The notes below the pieces were generated by a model that saw nothing but the letters and a program-made list of their open reading frames with translations, made no database searches and was not told the DNA's origin. Source: Sinorhizobium mexicanum (lineage in GTDB: Bacteria; Pseudomonadota; Alphaproteobacteria; Rhizobiales; Rhizobiaceae). From it: 64,000 nucleotides of DNA. Positions 28,239 through 37,030 of the stretch are shown in pieces. The DNA lies in NCBI RefSeq assembly GCF_013488225.1, contig NZ_CP041238.1:3249501-3313500 (forward strand), read 5' to 3'. Both the position numbers and the translations under genes were made by a program. Numbering within the stretch: the stretch's first letter is position 1; each line of letters begins with the position of its first letter.

Positions 28239-28672
28239 GCGACACCACGGAGCTGCCGACACTCCGGGCTGGCCTGCGGCATTGCGAACGCCTGACCGTC
28301 ACACCGTTTCATACCGTGCCCGAGGTCGATGACGCTTGGCCGGGCTTCAAAGATATGCCGCCGGTGTTTGCGACGGCGATGATGATCGGCTTCATCGAGC
28401 AGACCTGCATCGAAGCCTTGCGCCCCTACCTGCCGGACGAACAACGTACCGTCGGCACTCATGTCGACGTCAGCCATGCCGCGCCAACACCCGTGGGCAT
28501 GTCGGTGACGGCGGACGTCGAACTGATCGCGGTGGACGAAAGGTCGCTCCTCTTCAGAGTCTCCTGCTACGACGAAGCTGGGCTGATCGGCGAAGGGACC
28601 CATCGCCGCGCCATCGTCGATCTGAACCGCTTCACCCGGCGGCTGGCCGACAAGGCCGTCCGAGCCAGATAG
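28235..28672 (+). CDS. FlK-like hotdog-fold acyl-CoA thioesterase
   Basis: 145 aa from the ATG at 28235; a longer in-frame reading through the methyltransferase gene is rejected. The pattern VFATAMMIGFIEQTC, then VGTHVDVSHAAPTPVG and GEGTHRRAIVDLNRF, matches the fluoroacetyl-CoA thioesterase (FlK) family. Thr47, Glu55 and His81 keep the spacing (8 and 26) of the FlK triad T42-E50-H76, recalled from the FlK structure. FlK-like enzymes hydrolyse small or halogenated acyl-CoAs. Fluoroacetate itself is not implied. Translationally coupled to the methyltransferase. Confidence 0.82.
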   Translation: MSDTTELPTLRAGLRHCERLTVTPFHTVPEVDDAWPGFKDMPPVFATAMMIGFIEQTCIEALRPYLPDEQRTVGTHVDVSHAAPTPVGMSVTADVELIAVDERSLLFRVSCYDEAGLIGEGTHRRAIVDLNRFTRRLADKAVRAR

Positions 28673-28727
28673 TTGACATTGTCAGATACTTCATGACAAA
28701 GTCAGCGATATATCTGACAACGTCAAC
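28672..28727. promoter_or_regulatory. Triple TGACA-NN-GTCA operator array
   Basis: Three near-identical palindromes occur: TGACATTGTCA (28674-28684), TGACAAAGTCA (28694-28704) and TGACAACGTCA (28715-28725), spaced 20 and 21 bp. The outer two are nested in 17-bp inverted arms (28672-28688 and 28711-28727) with one mismatch. The array ends 14 bp before the MarR-GNAT start and so covers its promoter. Cooperative binding on one DNA face is expected. Confidence 0.85.
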
Positions 28728-28741
28728 TAAATAGGTATGCC

Positions 28742-29671
28742 ATGCCGCAGATCGATCAGGAAGATGTGGCCGCGGTGCGCCGCTTCAGCCGTTTCTACAC
28801 ACGCCGCATCGGTCTGCTGCACGAGGGCCTGCTTGGCGGCCCCCTGTCTCTTGCCGAGGGCCGCCTCGTCTACGAGCTCGCGCAGCGGCAGACATCGACA
28901 GCAAAGGAGCTTGGAGCCGAGCTCGAGCTCGATTCCGGATATCTCAGCCGGCTGTTGCGTGGCCTTGAAGAGCGCGGCCTCGTCTCGAAAAGCCCGTCGC
29001 AGGAGGACGGACGACAGGTTCTGATCTCGCTCACGCCGGCGGGCCGCGAGAGCTTCGCGGCCATCGACGCGCGCTCGCGTGACGAGGTGATCGCCATGCT
29101 CGATCGCCTCTCACTGCCGGAGCGGCGGAATCTCGCTGCGGCACTTGCCGAGGCTGAGCGACTGCTTGGGGGTGCCCCGGAACCTGCTCGCGTCCCCTAT
29201 ATCCTGCGCACGCATCAGCCGGGAGACATGGGCTGGATCGTCCATCGCCACGGCGTCCTCTATGCACGGGAATACGGATGGGACGAGACTTTTGAGGCTC
29301 TCGTCGCCCAGATCACGGCCGATTTCATTCAGAACTTCAAGCCGAACCGCGAGCGCTGCTGGGTTGCGGAGCGCGAAGGCGAGATCGTCGGTTCGGTCTT
29401 CCTGGTCGAAGAGTCGGCGACCGTCGGCAAGCTCCGCCTTCTCTACACCGAGCCAAGCGCACGCGGTCTCGGCATCGGTCGTCGGCTCGTCGAGGAATGC
29501 ATCCGCTTTGCGCGTCACGCAGGCTATTCGAAGGTCACCCTCTGGACCAATGACATCCTGACCGCAGCAAGGCACATCTACCAAACGACAGGTTTTCATC
29601 TCGTGCACGAGGAGAAGCACCACAGCTTCGGGCACGATCTGGTCGGGCAGAATTGGGAACTGGTGCTGTGA
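28742..29671 (+). CDS. MarR-GNAT fusion: regulator with acetyltransferase domain
   Basis: 309 aa. Residues about 5-145 are a MarR winged helix (STAKELGAELELDSGYLSRLLRGLE, wing EDGRQVLISLTPAGRE). Residues about 155-309 are a GNAT domain with the acetyl-CoA loop EPSARGLGIGRRLVEE. Such fusions are common in proteobacteria, but few are characterised. The gene follows the thioesterase gene by 69 bp, and the gap is filled by the triple operator, so it likely controls itself and perhaps the neighbouring cluster. Confidence 0.9.
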   Translation: MPQIDQEDVAAVRRFSRFYTRRIGLLHEGLLGGPLSLAEGRLVYELAQRQTSTAKELGAELELDSGYLSRLLRGLEERGLVSKSPSQEDGRQVLISLTPAGRESFAAIDARSRDEVIAMLDRLSLPERRNLAAALAEAERLLGGAPEPARVPYILRTHQPGDMGWIVHRHGVLYAREYGWDETFEALVAQITADFIQNFKPNRERCWVAEREGEIVGSVFLVEESATVGKLRLLYTEPSARGLGIGRRLVEECIRFARHAGYSKVTLWTNDILTAARHIYQTTGFHLVHEEKHHSFGHDLVGQNWELVL

Positions 29672-29733
29672 GGGCAACACGACGGAGTATACGCGCGAAC
29701 CAACTCCGAAGCGGCCGGTGCGGCGCCCGGTTG

Positions 29734-29777
29734 CTACAGCGCCGCGCGTCTTAATCAGACGCGCAAAGGACGCTGTC
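29734..29777 (-). repeat. Composite palindromic repeat, second half, inverted orientation
   Basis: CTACAGCGCCGCGCGTC leads into an inverted arm ending AAAGGACGCTGT. On the minus strand this reads as the second palindrome of the repeat family. It marks the right end of the accessory-looking segment. Confidence 0.75.
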
Positions 29778-29814
29778 GTACTTTGCGGCAGAGCTCGACC
29801 GGGGATCCTAACCC

Positions 29815-30285
29815 TTATGACGGGTGGCTGAAGCGGGCGACCTGCGCATCCTTCATCAGGCTGCGGAAGTTCGGTCCGCTGACATGCACCAGCGTTTTGT
29901 GGTCGCCGCCTTCAAAATAGACGTCACTGACGTTGCCGAGACTTTCGTCAAGCACCACCGGCACATTGTAGGCGGATCCGATGGGCGGCACCGCGCCCGT
30001 GTCGCAATCGGCGAAAAGCGTGCTGACCTCCTCCTCCGAGGCGAGACCAAGACGCCTGTTCATCACGTCCTGCAATGTGGAGAGCTCGATCCGATGCGTG
30101 CTCGGAACTACGGCGAGAAAGTAGCCCATTTCGTGATGCACGACGACGGATTTGGCCAGCCTACTGCCCGGAACATGCGCCGCCTGCGCCGACTGACTGG
30201 TGGTTGCCGTGCGGTGATGAGCGACGGTGTCGTAGCTCACACCCTCGCCTTCAATATAGTCCTGAAGTTTTCTTGCGATCGTCAT
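29815..30285 (-). CDS. YbaK/ProX-type aminoacyl-tRNA deacylase-like protein
   Basis: 156 aa from the ATG at 30285, preceded by AAGGGTG. The fold is the YbaK/EbsC domain: the conserved Lys lies in SRLAKSVVVH, followed by MGYFLAVVPSTHRIEL and the late glycine motif AVPPIGSAYNVPVVLDESL. Such enzymes clear misacylated tRNA or act as small hydrolases. The N-terminal residues from 30375 to the chosen start look non-coding. It stands alone between a repeat and the SDR gene. Confidence 0.83.
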   Translation of the reverse strand: MTIARKLQDYIEGEGVSYDTVAHHRTATTSQSAQAAHVPGSRLAKSVVVHHEMGYFLAVVPSTHRIELSTLQDVMNRRLGLASEEEVSTLFADCDTGAVPPIGSAYNVPVVLDESLGNVSDVYFEGGDHKTLVHVSGPNFRSLMKDAQVARFSHPS

Positions 30286-30490
30286 CGTAGGCACCCTTGA
30301 TGTTACGTAGTGACGTATCAGGGGAAGCATTTTCCTCTCATCACCTGCGAAGTCAACGAAGAATGGCAGTCGCAAAATGCAGGCGGGAGCAGCGGGATAG
30401 GGGATTGTACCGGATACAAGAGTAGACCGGCGGCCGCTTTACGCGGCCGCCGGCCTCCAGATCTTTGAAACTACGCCATTCATCCTGTCG

Positions 30491-31333
30491 TCAGGCGGAC
30501 GCACGCTCCTTCGGGAAGTCCGTCGATACCGCGAGTTCCCGCCAGGCGGCGAGTTCGCCGGCGACATGGGCATTCTTGGCTTCGATCGCGGCGACGGTAT
30601 CGCTGCCGAAGGGCATGCGCAGCGGCGGGTTGTCGGCGTGAGCCAGTTGGACCATGGCCTTTGCGAACCGTGCTGGATCGCCCGGCTGGGCGTGGTTTGC
30701 GGTCTTGGCGAAATCACGCATGGCGCCGACCGTCTCGCCATAGTCCGGGATCGACAACGGGCTCACCACCAGCGACTGCTCGTCCAGGAAATCCGTGCGG
30801 AAGAAGCCCGGCTCCACCACCGTCGCCTTGATGCCGAGCGGGGCCAATTCCTGCGCAAGCGCCTCGGTCAACCCTTCGATCGCGAATTTGGTCGAGCCGT
30901 ATACGCCCCAGCCGGTATAGGCCACGTAGCCGCCGATTGACGAGATGTTGATGATGTGGCCCGAACGCTGGCGCCGCATTTGCGGAAGCACGGCGCGGGT
31001 GACGGCGAGGACGCCGAAAACGTTGGTGCGATAGATCTTTTCGATTTCTTGCGCCGTCGCTTCCTCGACAGCGCCGAGCAGGCCGTAACCGGCATTGTTG
31101 AGCAGGACGTCGATCCGGCCGAAGCGCTCCACCGCCGCCGCGGCTGCCGCCCGGGCCTGTTCCTCATCGGTGACGTCGAGGGCCAGCTTCAGCAGGCTTT
31201 CGTGCTGGCCGAGGGCATCGAGGGATTCGACGCGGCGCGCCGTGGCGACCACCGCATCTCCGGCACTGAGTGCCTCCTTCGTGATCAGCGCGCCAAAGCC
31301 GCGGGAGGCACCTGTGATGAACCAGATACGCAT
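30491..31333 (-). CDS. Short-chain dehydrogenase/reductase
   Basis: 280 aa from the ATG at 31333, which follows GGAAAGGA. The cofactor motif TGASRGFG, NNAG (LLNNAGYG) and the catalytic Ser...Tyr-x-x-x-Lys in YGSTK are all present, so it is an active classical SDR. Second gene of an SDR pair on the minus strand, 65 bp after the first. Both resemble the oxidoreductases often annotated as short-chain family members of unknown substrate. Confidence 0.87.
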   Translation of the reverse strand: MRIWFITGASRGFGALITKEALSAGDAVVATARRVESLDALGQHESLLKLALDVTDEEQARAAAAAAVERFGRIDVLLNNAGYGLLGAVEEATAQEIEKIYRTNVFGVLAVTRAVLPQMRRQRSGHIINISSIGGYVAYTGWGVYGSTKFAIEGLTEALAQELAPLGIKATVVEPGFFRTDFLDEQSLVVSPLSIPDYGETVGAMRDFAKTANHAQPGDPARFAKAMVQLAHADNPPLRMPFGSDTVAAIEAKNAHVAGELAAWRELAVSTDFPKERASA

Positions 31334-31398
31334 GAGAAAGTCCTTTCCTTGATTCAAGTTAAGTCGAGTTGGAGATGGAAGTTCTGTTGGAGTTTCGA

Positions 31399-32244
31399 TC
31401 AGTTCGGTTCGGTGGCCGGGAAGTCGGCCCCTTCGGTCACTTCGGCCCAGGCATCGAAATCCTTGCGCAAGGCATCAAGCTTCGCCCGAGCACCGGCGAG
31501 AGCCTCACGGCCGAGCAGCAATCTCAACGGCGGTTCAGCGGCATTGACCGCCATGACGATCGCGCGCGCCGCCCGTTCCGGATCGCCGGGTTGCTTGCCG
31601 CTGTAACCCCTGATCCTGCGCCAGACGGCACCTGCCGTGTCCTCGTAATCGTTGATCGAAACCGTGGCCTCGCCGGCGGAACGTCCCGCCCAATCCGTGC
31701 GGAAAGGACCGGGCTCGACGATGAGCACCTTGATGCCGAGAGGCTCGGTCTCCTTCGACAGCCCCTCGGACAAAGCCTCGACGGCGAACTTGGAGGCGGC
31801 GTAGAAACTCAGCGACGGTACCGACCGCAGGCCGCCGACCGAAGAAACATTGATGATCGTTCCCGAGCGTCGCCGGCGCATGCCGGGCAGCACCGCGCGC
31901 GTCATGTTGGCGAGGCCCCAGACATTGACCTCGAACATGGCGCGGACCGCATCCATGTCGCTCTCCTCGAAGGCGCCGAAATAACCGACACCGGCATTGT
32001 TGACGAGAACGTCGATGCGACCGAAGCGTTGCTCGGCGCCGCGCGTGGCCCGGGCAATGTCATCTGCCTTCGTCACGTCAAGCGCGAAAGCGAGCGTGCG
32101 GTCCGGTGCGATGGCCGCAAGATCGGCAACCTGCGCCTCGCCACGAGCCGTAACCACGACATTGTGGCCGAGCGCGATGACGTGCTGTGCGAGCGCGCGG
32201 CCGAAGCCGGTCGAGCAGCCTGTGATGAACCATGTCTGTGCCAT
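31399..32244 (-). CDS. Short-chain dehydrogenase/reductase
   Basis: 281 aa from the ATG at 32244, with GGAAGGAG upstream; the in-frame extension upstream is not used. Cofactor motif TGCSTGFG, LVNNAGVG, and active site with Ser in NVSSVGG and YAASK. Closely similar in layout to the next SDR, so the pair likely arose by duplication. It is divergent from a LysR gene, whose product probably controls it. Confidence 0.87.
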   Translation of the reverse strand: MAQTWFITGCSTGFGRALAQHVIALGHNVVVTARGEAQVADLAAIAPDRTLAFALDVTKADDIARATRGAEQRFGRIDVLVNNAGVGYFGAFEESDMDAVRAMFEVNVWGLANMTRAVLPGMRRRRSGTIINVSSVGGLRSVPSLSFYAASKFAVEALSEGLSKETEPLGIKVLIVEPGPFRTDWAGRSAGEATVSINDYEDTAGAVWRRIRGYSGKQPGDPERAARAIVMAVNAAEPPLRLLLGREALAGARAKLDALRKDFDAWAEVTEGADFPATEPN

Positions 32245-32347
32245 TGCGAACTCCTTCCCTGATCGGATGAGCATGAAATCCTTCGATGCCGGGGCCGACT
32301 TGCCCGTGGCGACAAGGGGAGAATGGCGCAATTCGATTTGCCTGATT

Positions 32348-32361
32348 AGAATGATAATTCT
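32348..32361. promoter_or_regulatory. Inverted repeat in the SDR-lysR control region
   Basis: AGAAT-GATA-ATTCT is a perfect 5-bp inverted repeat, 28 bp before the lysR start, in a divergent gap of 144 bp. LysR proteins bind interrupted dyads in such gaps. The functional call is by position. Confidence 0.45.
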
Positions 32362-32388
32362 CTCAACAATGATGAGCGAGATTCATCT

Positions 32389-33273
32389 ATGCGCGCCACC
32401 GACCTGTCAGAACTTGCGGCCTTCGACGCCGTCGCCCGGCACCGAAGCTTCCGGAAGGCCGCCGAGGAACGTGGCGTCACCGCCTCGGCGATCAGCCATG
32501 CCGTCAGCAACCTGGAGGAACGGGTCGGGCTTCGGCTGCTCAATCGTACGACCCGCAGCGTCTCGCTGACCGATGCCGGCACGATGCTTCAGGCGCATCT
32601 CACCCCCGCCTTCGGCGAAATCGGATCGGCGCTCGACGCCCTGAACCGGTTTCGCGACACGCCGTTCGGCAAGGTGCGCATCAATGTCCCGAATTCGGTC
32701 GCCCCCTTCATCCTGGGGCGGGTGATGGGCGCGCTCATCCGGGACAACCCCAATCTGGAGCTCGAGATTTCCGCGACCGACCGGCTCGTGGATATCGTCG
32801 AGGAAGGTTTCGACGCCGGCATCCGCCTCGGCGAGAGTCTTCGGGAGGGTATGGTGGCGGTGAAGATCAAGCCCCGGCTACGCTTCGCAGTCGTCGGCGC
32901 ACCGAATTATTTCCGGGAGCGGGACATCCCGCAGATGCCGCACGAGCTGAAGGATCATGTCTGCGTCCAGAACATGTATCCGAGTGGTGTGCGCTACCCT
33001 TGGGAATTCGAACGCGGCGGCGAGGCCGTCGCCTTTCACCCGAGCGGACCGATCGCACTCGATGACCAGGAACTCATGGTACAGTTGGCGCTCTCCGGCG
33101 TGGCGCTCGCCTATGTCTGGGAAAACCGCGCGCAACGCGAGATCCTTGATGGCAGGCTGATCCGCTGCCTCGACGAATGGTGCCCGCCGGAGGACTGGTT
33201 CTACCTCTACTATCCGGGCCGCCGGAACATTTCCGCGGGACTGCGGGCGGTGATCGAGGCGCTGCGGGTGTGA
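32389..33273 (+). CDS. LysR-family transcriptional regulator
   Basis: 294 aa. Helix-turn-helix at residues 1-65 ([34 protein letters not shown]), then the substrate-binding domain from about 90. The sequence resembles the CrgA/AaeR-like LysR group in which the DNA-binding domain begins near the N-terminus. It is divergent from two SDR genes, which is the classical position of their regulator. Effector unknown. Confidence 0.88.
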   Translation: MRATDLSELAAFDAVARHRSFRKAAEERGVTASAISHAVSNLEERVGLRLLNRTTRSVSLTDAGTMLQAHLTPAFGEIGSALDALNRFRDTPFGKVRINVPNSVAPFILGRVMGALIRDNPNLELEISATDRLVDIVEEGFDAGIRLGESLREGMVAVKIKPRLRFAVVGAPNYFRERDIPQMPHELKDHVCVQNMYPSGVRYPWEFERGGEAVAFHPSGPIALDDQELMVQLALSGVALAYVWENRAQREILDGRLIRCLDEWCPPEDWFYLYYPGRRNISAGLRAVIEALRV

Positions 33274-33327
33274 CGAGATCCGGTGAACCGCATAGCCATG
33301 ACGGTCGCTCGCAACCTCAGCGACGCC

Positions 33328-33687
33328 TCACAGACGGCGCTCCAGCCATGCCTTCAGCGCCACGGCATTGTTCCTCTCCTCGTTGCGCGCCGCGTAAAGC
33401 AACGTCACGGGACCCTTTGCGAGATGCTTGCGGAGCTCCTGGACCGCCGCCTGCGCCGTCTCGTCCTCCAGTTCCGCCGCATAGGCCGTGCAGAACTCGT
33501 CCCATGCATCGGGCTTTCCATGGAAGCGTTTGCGCAAGGCATCGCTCGGCGCGATGTCCTTCAGCCAGAGATCGACCCCCGCCTTGTCCTTGGCAATGCC
33601 GCGCGGCCAAAGCCGATCGACGAGGATGCGCGTGCCGTCGCTTGCCTCCGGCGCCTCATAGATACGCTTCAATGCCAGCGAGTTCAT
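33328..33687 (-). CDS. DUF488 family protein (YeaO-like)
   Basis: 119 aa. RIYEAPEASDGTRILVDRLWPRG near the start and VTLLYAARNEERNNA near the end are the hallmark blocks of DUF488. The family is widespread, small and cytosolic, and has no settled biochemical role. It lies between lysR (convergent) and the decarboxylase gene. Confidence 0.85.
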   Translation of the reverse strand: MNSLALKRIYEAPEASDGTRILVDRLWPRGIAKDKAGVDLWLKDIAPSDALRKRFHGKPDAWDEFCTAYAAELEDETAQAAVQELRKHLAKGPVTLLYAARNEERNNAVALKAWLERRL

Positions 33688-33758
33688 GAGATCTCCATGT
33701 ATCTACAGTTACTCGATAAACGCCCGCGATCTCGCCGTTAAGCCAAAGGATGCGATCC

Positions 33759-35171
33759 TCACTCGCCCCGGACCGCCCGCCACGCAGCTACGATCGCATC
33801 GGCCGCGACATTACCGGCAAGATCGTCGGTCAGCCATGAAATCACCGATACCCGCATGACCTTGCGGCCACGCCAGATCGCACCGCCGCAGAAGCAGACG
33901 CCGTCGGTCTGGATCCGCTCGATCGTCCGCTGCGTGAGCCGGTCGGCCTCGTCGTCCGGGCATGTCGTGCCGAACCGCACGAGAAACTGATTGAGCGCGA
34001 CATCGTTCAGTACCGCGATTCCCTCTTCCGGCCTCAGCCTTTCGGCCATAGCGTGGGCGATCCGGCAGTGACGCTCGACCATGGCGGCGATCCCGTCGCG
34101 CCCAAGATGCTTGATCATCGCCCAGGTCGCGAAACCGCGGGCACGACGCGACAATTCCGGCACGAAATGGCTGGGATCGCGCTCGCCCTCAAAGCTCAGC
34201 GGCAGGTAGCTTGCGGCGATCGTCATCGCACGGCGATGCGCCTCTTCGTCCCGAACGATGGCGTAGCCGCAGTCATAGGGCGTCTGCAGCCATTTGTGAC
34301 CGTCGGTCGCCCAGGAATCGGCGCCGTTGACGCCTTTGGCGAGCCCGCTCCTCTGGGGGCAGGCACGCGCCCAGAGACCAAACGCCCCATCGACATGAAC
34401 CCAGGCGCCTATGCCCTTGGCGATTGGGATGATGTCTTCGAAATCATCGAACGCGCCGGTATTGATCTGCCCCGCCTGAAGGATGGCAATGCAGGGCCCG
34501 GAAGCCTTGCCAGCCGCCTCGGCGAAATCGGACACGAGAATGCGGCCGGCATCATCGGTCTTCACGTGGACGACCCGATCGTGCCCGAGTCCAAGAAACT
34601 GCAGAGCGGAGAAAACAGTCGCGTGAGCGTCATCGCCAATCAGAACCGTGATCGGCGGTGCACCGAACAGGCCCTGCCCTTCGACATCCCAGCCGACCTT
34701 CCGCAAGACATCGCCTCGCGCTGCGGCGAGGCATACAAAGTTGGCGACCGTCGCGCCGGTAACGAAACCGACGGAACTCTCCCGCGGCAGATCGAGAAGA
34801 TCGAGCAGCCAGCTACCCGCGACCGCCTCGGCCGCCGCTGCCGCGGGCGTTGCATGATGGTTGCCGGTGTTTTGGCCCCAGGCGCTCGTCAGCCAGTCGG
34901 CCGCGACGCCCACCGGATGCGACCCGCCAATGACCCAGCCGAAGAAGCGCGAACCCGTCATCGCGTGAAGGCCGGGCTCCGCCTTCGCCACAAGCTCATC
35001 GATCACGCCAAGGCGAGCGCCCCCTTGCTCCGGCAGAGGTTGGCGAAATTCCTCAAGCGACGCGTGATAGGAGACCCGCGGCCTTTGCGGGCCCGCGGAG
35101 ATGCTGTCCCGGAAGCGCACGGCATGCTCTGCCGCGCGCTGAAACAGGTCGTCTGCCGACTCCTGTCCCAT
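33759..35171 (-). CDS. PLP-dependent group II decarboxylase
   Basis: 470 aa from the ATG at 35171, preceded by GGAGAGG; a TTG one codon upstream is an alternative. The fold is the aromatic-amino-acid/glutamate decarboxylase type: GSHPVGVAADWL near 85, the PLP-Asp block WVHVDGAFGLW, and the Schiff-base Lys in ATDGHKWLQTPYDCGY. The best guess is an amino acid decarboxylase or related lyase; the substrate cannot be fixed. It follows the flavoenzyme gene on the same strand by 145 bp. Confidence 0.83.
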   Translation of the reverse strand: MGQESADDLFQRAAEHAVRFRDSISAGPQRPRVSYHASLEEFRQPLPEQGGARLGVIDELVAKAEPGLHAMTGSRFFGWVIGGSHPVGVAADWLTSAWGQNTGNHHATPAAAAAEAVAGSWLLDLLDLPRESSVGFVTGATVANFVCLAAARGDVLRKVGWDVEGQGLFGAPPITVLIGDDAHATVFSALQFLGLGHDRVVHVKTDDAGRILVSDFAEAAGKASGPCIAILQAGQINTGAFDDFEDIIPIAKGIGAWVHVDGAFGLWARACPQRSGLAKGVNGADSWATDGHKWLQTPYDCGYAIVRDEEAHRRAMTIAASYLPLSFEGERDPSHFVPELSRRARGFATWAMIKHLGRDGIAAMVERHCRIAHAMAERLRPEEGIAVLNDVALNQFLVRFGTTCPDDEADRLTQRTIERIQTDGVCFCGGAIWRGRKVMRVSVISWLTDDLAGNVAADAIVAAWRAVRGE

Positions 35172-35255
35172 CAAGCCTCTCCGGCCAGCGCGCCGGCCCT
35201 CGCCAGCGACAATGGCAACTCCCTACGCCTCTCTTCTGCCGTCACGGCATGCGCC

Positions 35256-35285
35256 CGGCCATGCGCGTTGCTTCGCGCATGGCCG
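35256..35285 (-). terminator. 12-bp stem hairpin between flavoenzyme and decarboxylase genes
   Basis: CGGCCATGCGCG (35256-35267) and CGCGCATGGCCG (35274-35285) pair perfectly around a 6-nt loop. On the minus strand it follows the flavoenzyme stop. There is no T run, so factor-dependent termination or RNA stabilisation is as likely as intrinsic termination. Confidence 0.55.
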
Positions 35286-35316
35286 GATCTTGGCGGTGGA
35301 GGCCGCTCCTGCGGGC

Positions 35317-36756
35317 TCACGCCGCTCCCCGCTCCTCGATCGGCTGCACGTTCTGGTTCATGCGGAACAGGTTCTGCGGATCGTATCTTCGCTTGATCTC
35401 GACGAGCCGCCCGTAATTGCTGCCATAGGCGGCCGCCACACGGTCGACCTCGTCGGCCGGCATGAAATTGATATAGGCCGTTCCGGCCGCGTAAGGCTTG
35501 GCGGCCTCGAACAGACGACGCGCCCAGTCGATGCAGGTCTGGTCCATTGCCGGTTCGCGCCACCGAGCATGAACATTCATGACAAAATGGGAGCTGCGCT
35601 GCGGAAAAGCCGTTTCCTCGGCCGCGATACGACCGGCGACGCCACCGACATGGCCGATGAAGATTTCGCATTCCGGCCCCGGCAATTGACGAATGGCGTC
35701 CAGAAGGATGCCGATCGTCGTGTCGGACAGCTCCGTGAAATCATGGCTCTTCCAATAGTTGCGAGCACCGGGCGTGAGCAAGGGATCAAACGCCTGCTGC
35801 CAGCCGACAAAAGGATTGGGACCGACGACATCCGCGATCGGCTTGCCGATGGAGCGCAAGGCCGCGGTTGCCTGGCCGCCGGCCGCGATATCGCCCGAGT
35901 AGCACATGGCCAGAACAAGGATTTCCTTGCCGTGCCATTCTTCCGGAAGGAACGGCAGCGGCGGCGCCTGCCGCATCACCGCCCAGCAGGTGAGTTCGTC
36001 CGGCGCTGTCTCGAGCGCCTCGCGGTATTGCTGGAGGACGGTTTGCGCATCCGCAAAAGGATGCACGACGAGACCCGCGAGAACCTGCGTGTCGAGTTCG
36101 TGAAGCTGGAATTCGAAGGCCGTAACGACACCAAAATTCCCGCCGCCGCCACGCAGCGCCCAGAAGAGGTCGCGATGCTCCGTGGGGCTGGCGCGCACTA
36201 ACTCGCCATTCGCCGTCACCACATCGACCGAAAGCAAGCAGTCCAGGGTCAATCCGAACCTGCGCGTGAGCCACCCGAAACCGCCGCCAAGCGTCAGGCC
36301 GGCAATGCCGGTGGTCGAATTGATGCCCGTCGGAAGCGCCAGCCGGAATGCCTGGGTTTCCTTGTCGACGTCGGCGAGCGTCGCCCCCGGCTCGACCCAT
36401 GCCCGCTTCGCCGTGACGTCGACGCGCACCGATTTCATCGGCGACAGATCGATCATCAGGCCGCCGTCGCAGACGGCGTTGCCGGCAATGTTGTGTCCAC
36501 CGCCGCGCACAGCGACGAGCAGGCCGTTTTCGGACGCAAAACGGACCGCATTGATGACGTCGGCAGCTCCGACGCATTGCACGATTAATGCGGGCTTGCG
36601 GTCGATCATCGCGTTCCAGATCGTGCGCGCCTCGTCGTAGGCCGCATCGTTCTCCATGAGCACGCGGCCGCGCAATTGCCCCGCCAGCGCCTCGATGGCT
36701 TCCGCCTTAACCGTCGTCTTTCCTGCTTGCAGATTGGTGAGGCTCATGTCGTTCAT
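35317..36756 (-). CDS. BBE-like FAD-linked oxidoreductase
   Basis: 479 aa from the ATG at 36756. The PCMH/FAD_binding_4 domain has VRGGGHNIAGNAVCDGG, where the His is the usual covalent FAD attachment site. TGINSTTGIAGLTLGGGFGW lacks the second Cys link of bicovalent members, so a single linkage is expected. The C-terminal BBE motif YGSNYGRLVEIKRRYDPQNLFR is intact. Such enzymes oxidise sugars or alkaloid-like alcohols. No signal peptide is evident. Confidence 0.87.
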   Translation of the reverse strand: MNDMSLTNLQAGKTTVKAEAIEALAGQLRGRVLMENDAAYDEARTIWNAMIDRKPALIVQCVGAADVINAVRFASENGLLVAVRGGGHNIAGNAVCDGGLMIDLSPMKSVRVDVTAKRAWVEPGATLADVDKETQAFRLALPTGINSTTGIAGLTLGGGFGWLTRRFGLTLDCLLSVDVVTANGELVRASPTEHRDLFWALRGGGGNFGVVTAFEFQLHELDTQVLAGLVVHPFADAQTVLQQYREALETAPDELTCWAVMRQAPPLPFLPEEWHGKEILVLAMCYSGDIAAGGQATAALRSIGKPIADVVGPNPFVGWQQAFDPLLTPGARNYWKSHDFTELSDTTIGILLDAIRQLPGPECEIFIGHVGGVAGRIAAEETAFPQRSSHFVMNVHARWREPAMDQTCIDWARRLFEAAKPYAAGTAYINFMPADEVDRVAAAYGSNYGRLVEIKRRYDPQNLFRMNQNVQPIEERGAA

Positions 36757-37030
36757 GATTCGCTCCTCCCGCGGTGAACCATGCCCCAGCGGCCGGCATT
36801 CTGCGCCTTTCCCCAACCCCGCGCAAGCAGCCGGCCCGACTGTATTGACCGGCCGCAGCGCGCCTCATGGTTGCAATTCTCGCCAAAATATTCCAATGGT
36901 CGCCGGCGGCGCGTCCGCGCCTGAACCGCTTGTTCCGAATCCCCAGAAAGGCCGTCGTCAATCAAGCCCCGGGCAAGGCTGAAATACGAAAAAGCGGAGC
37001 GCAGGCGCGCACGTTGGAGGCAGATCGGGC

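Noticed and set aside
19886..29800. Attachment-site duplicate of the tRNA-Arg 3' end
   Set aside because: No second copy of the T-arm and acceptor sequence was found by eye; needs an exact search before claiming an integrated element.
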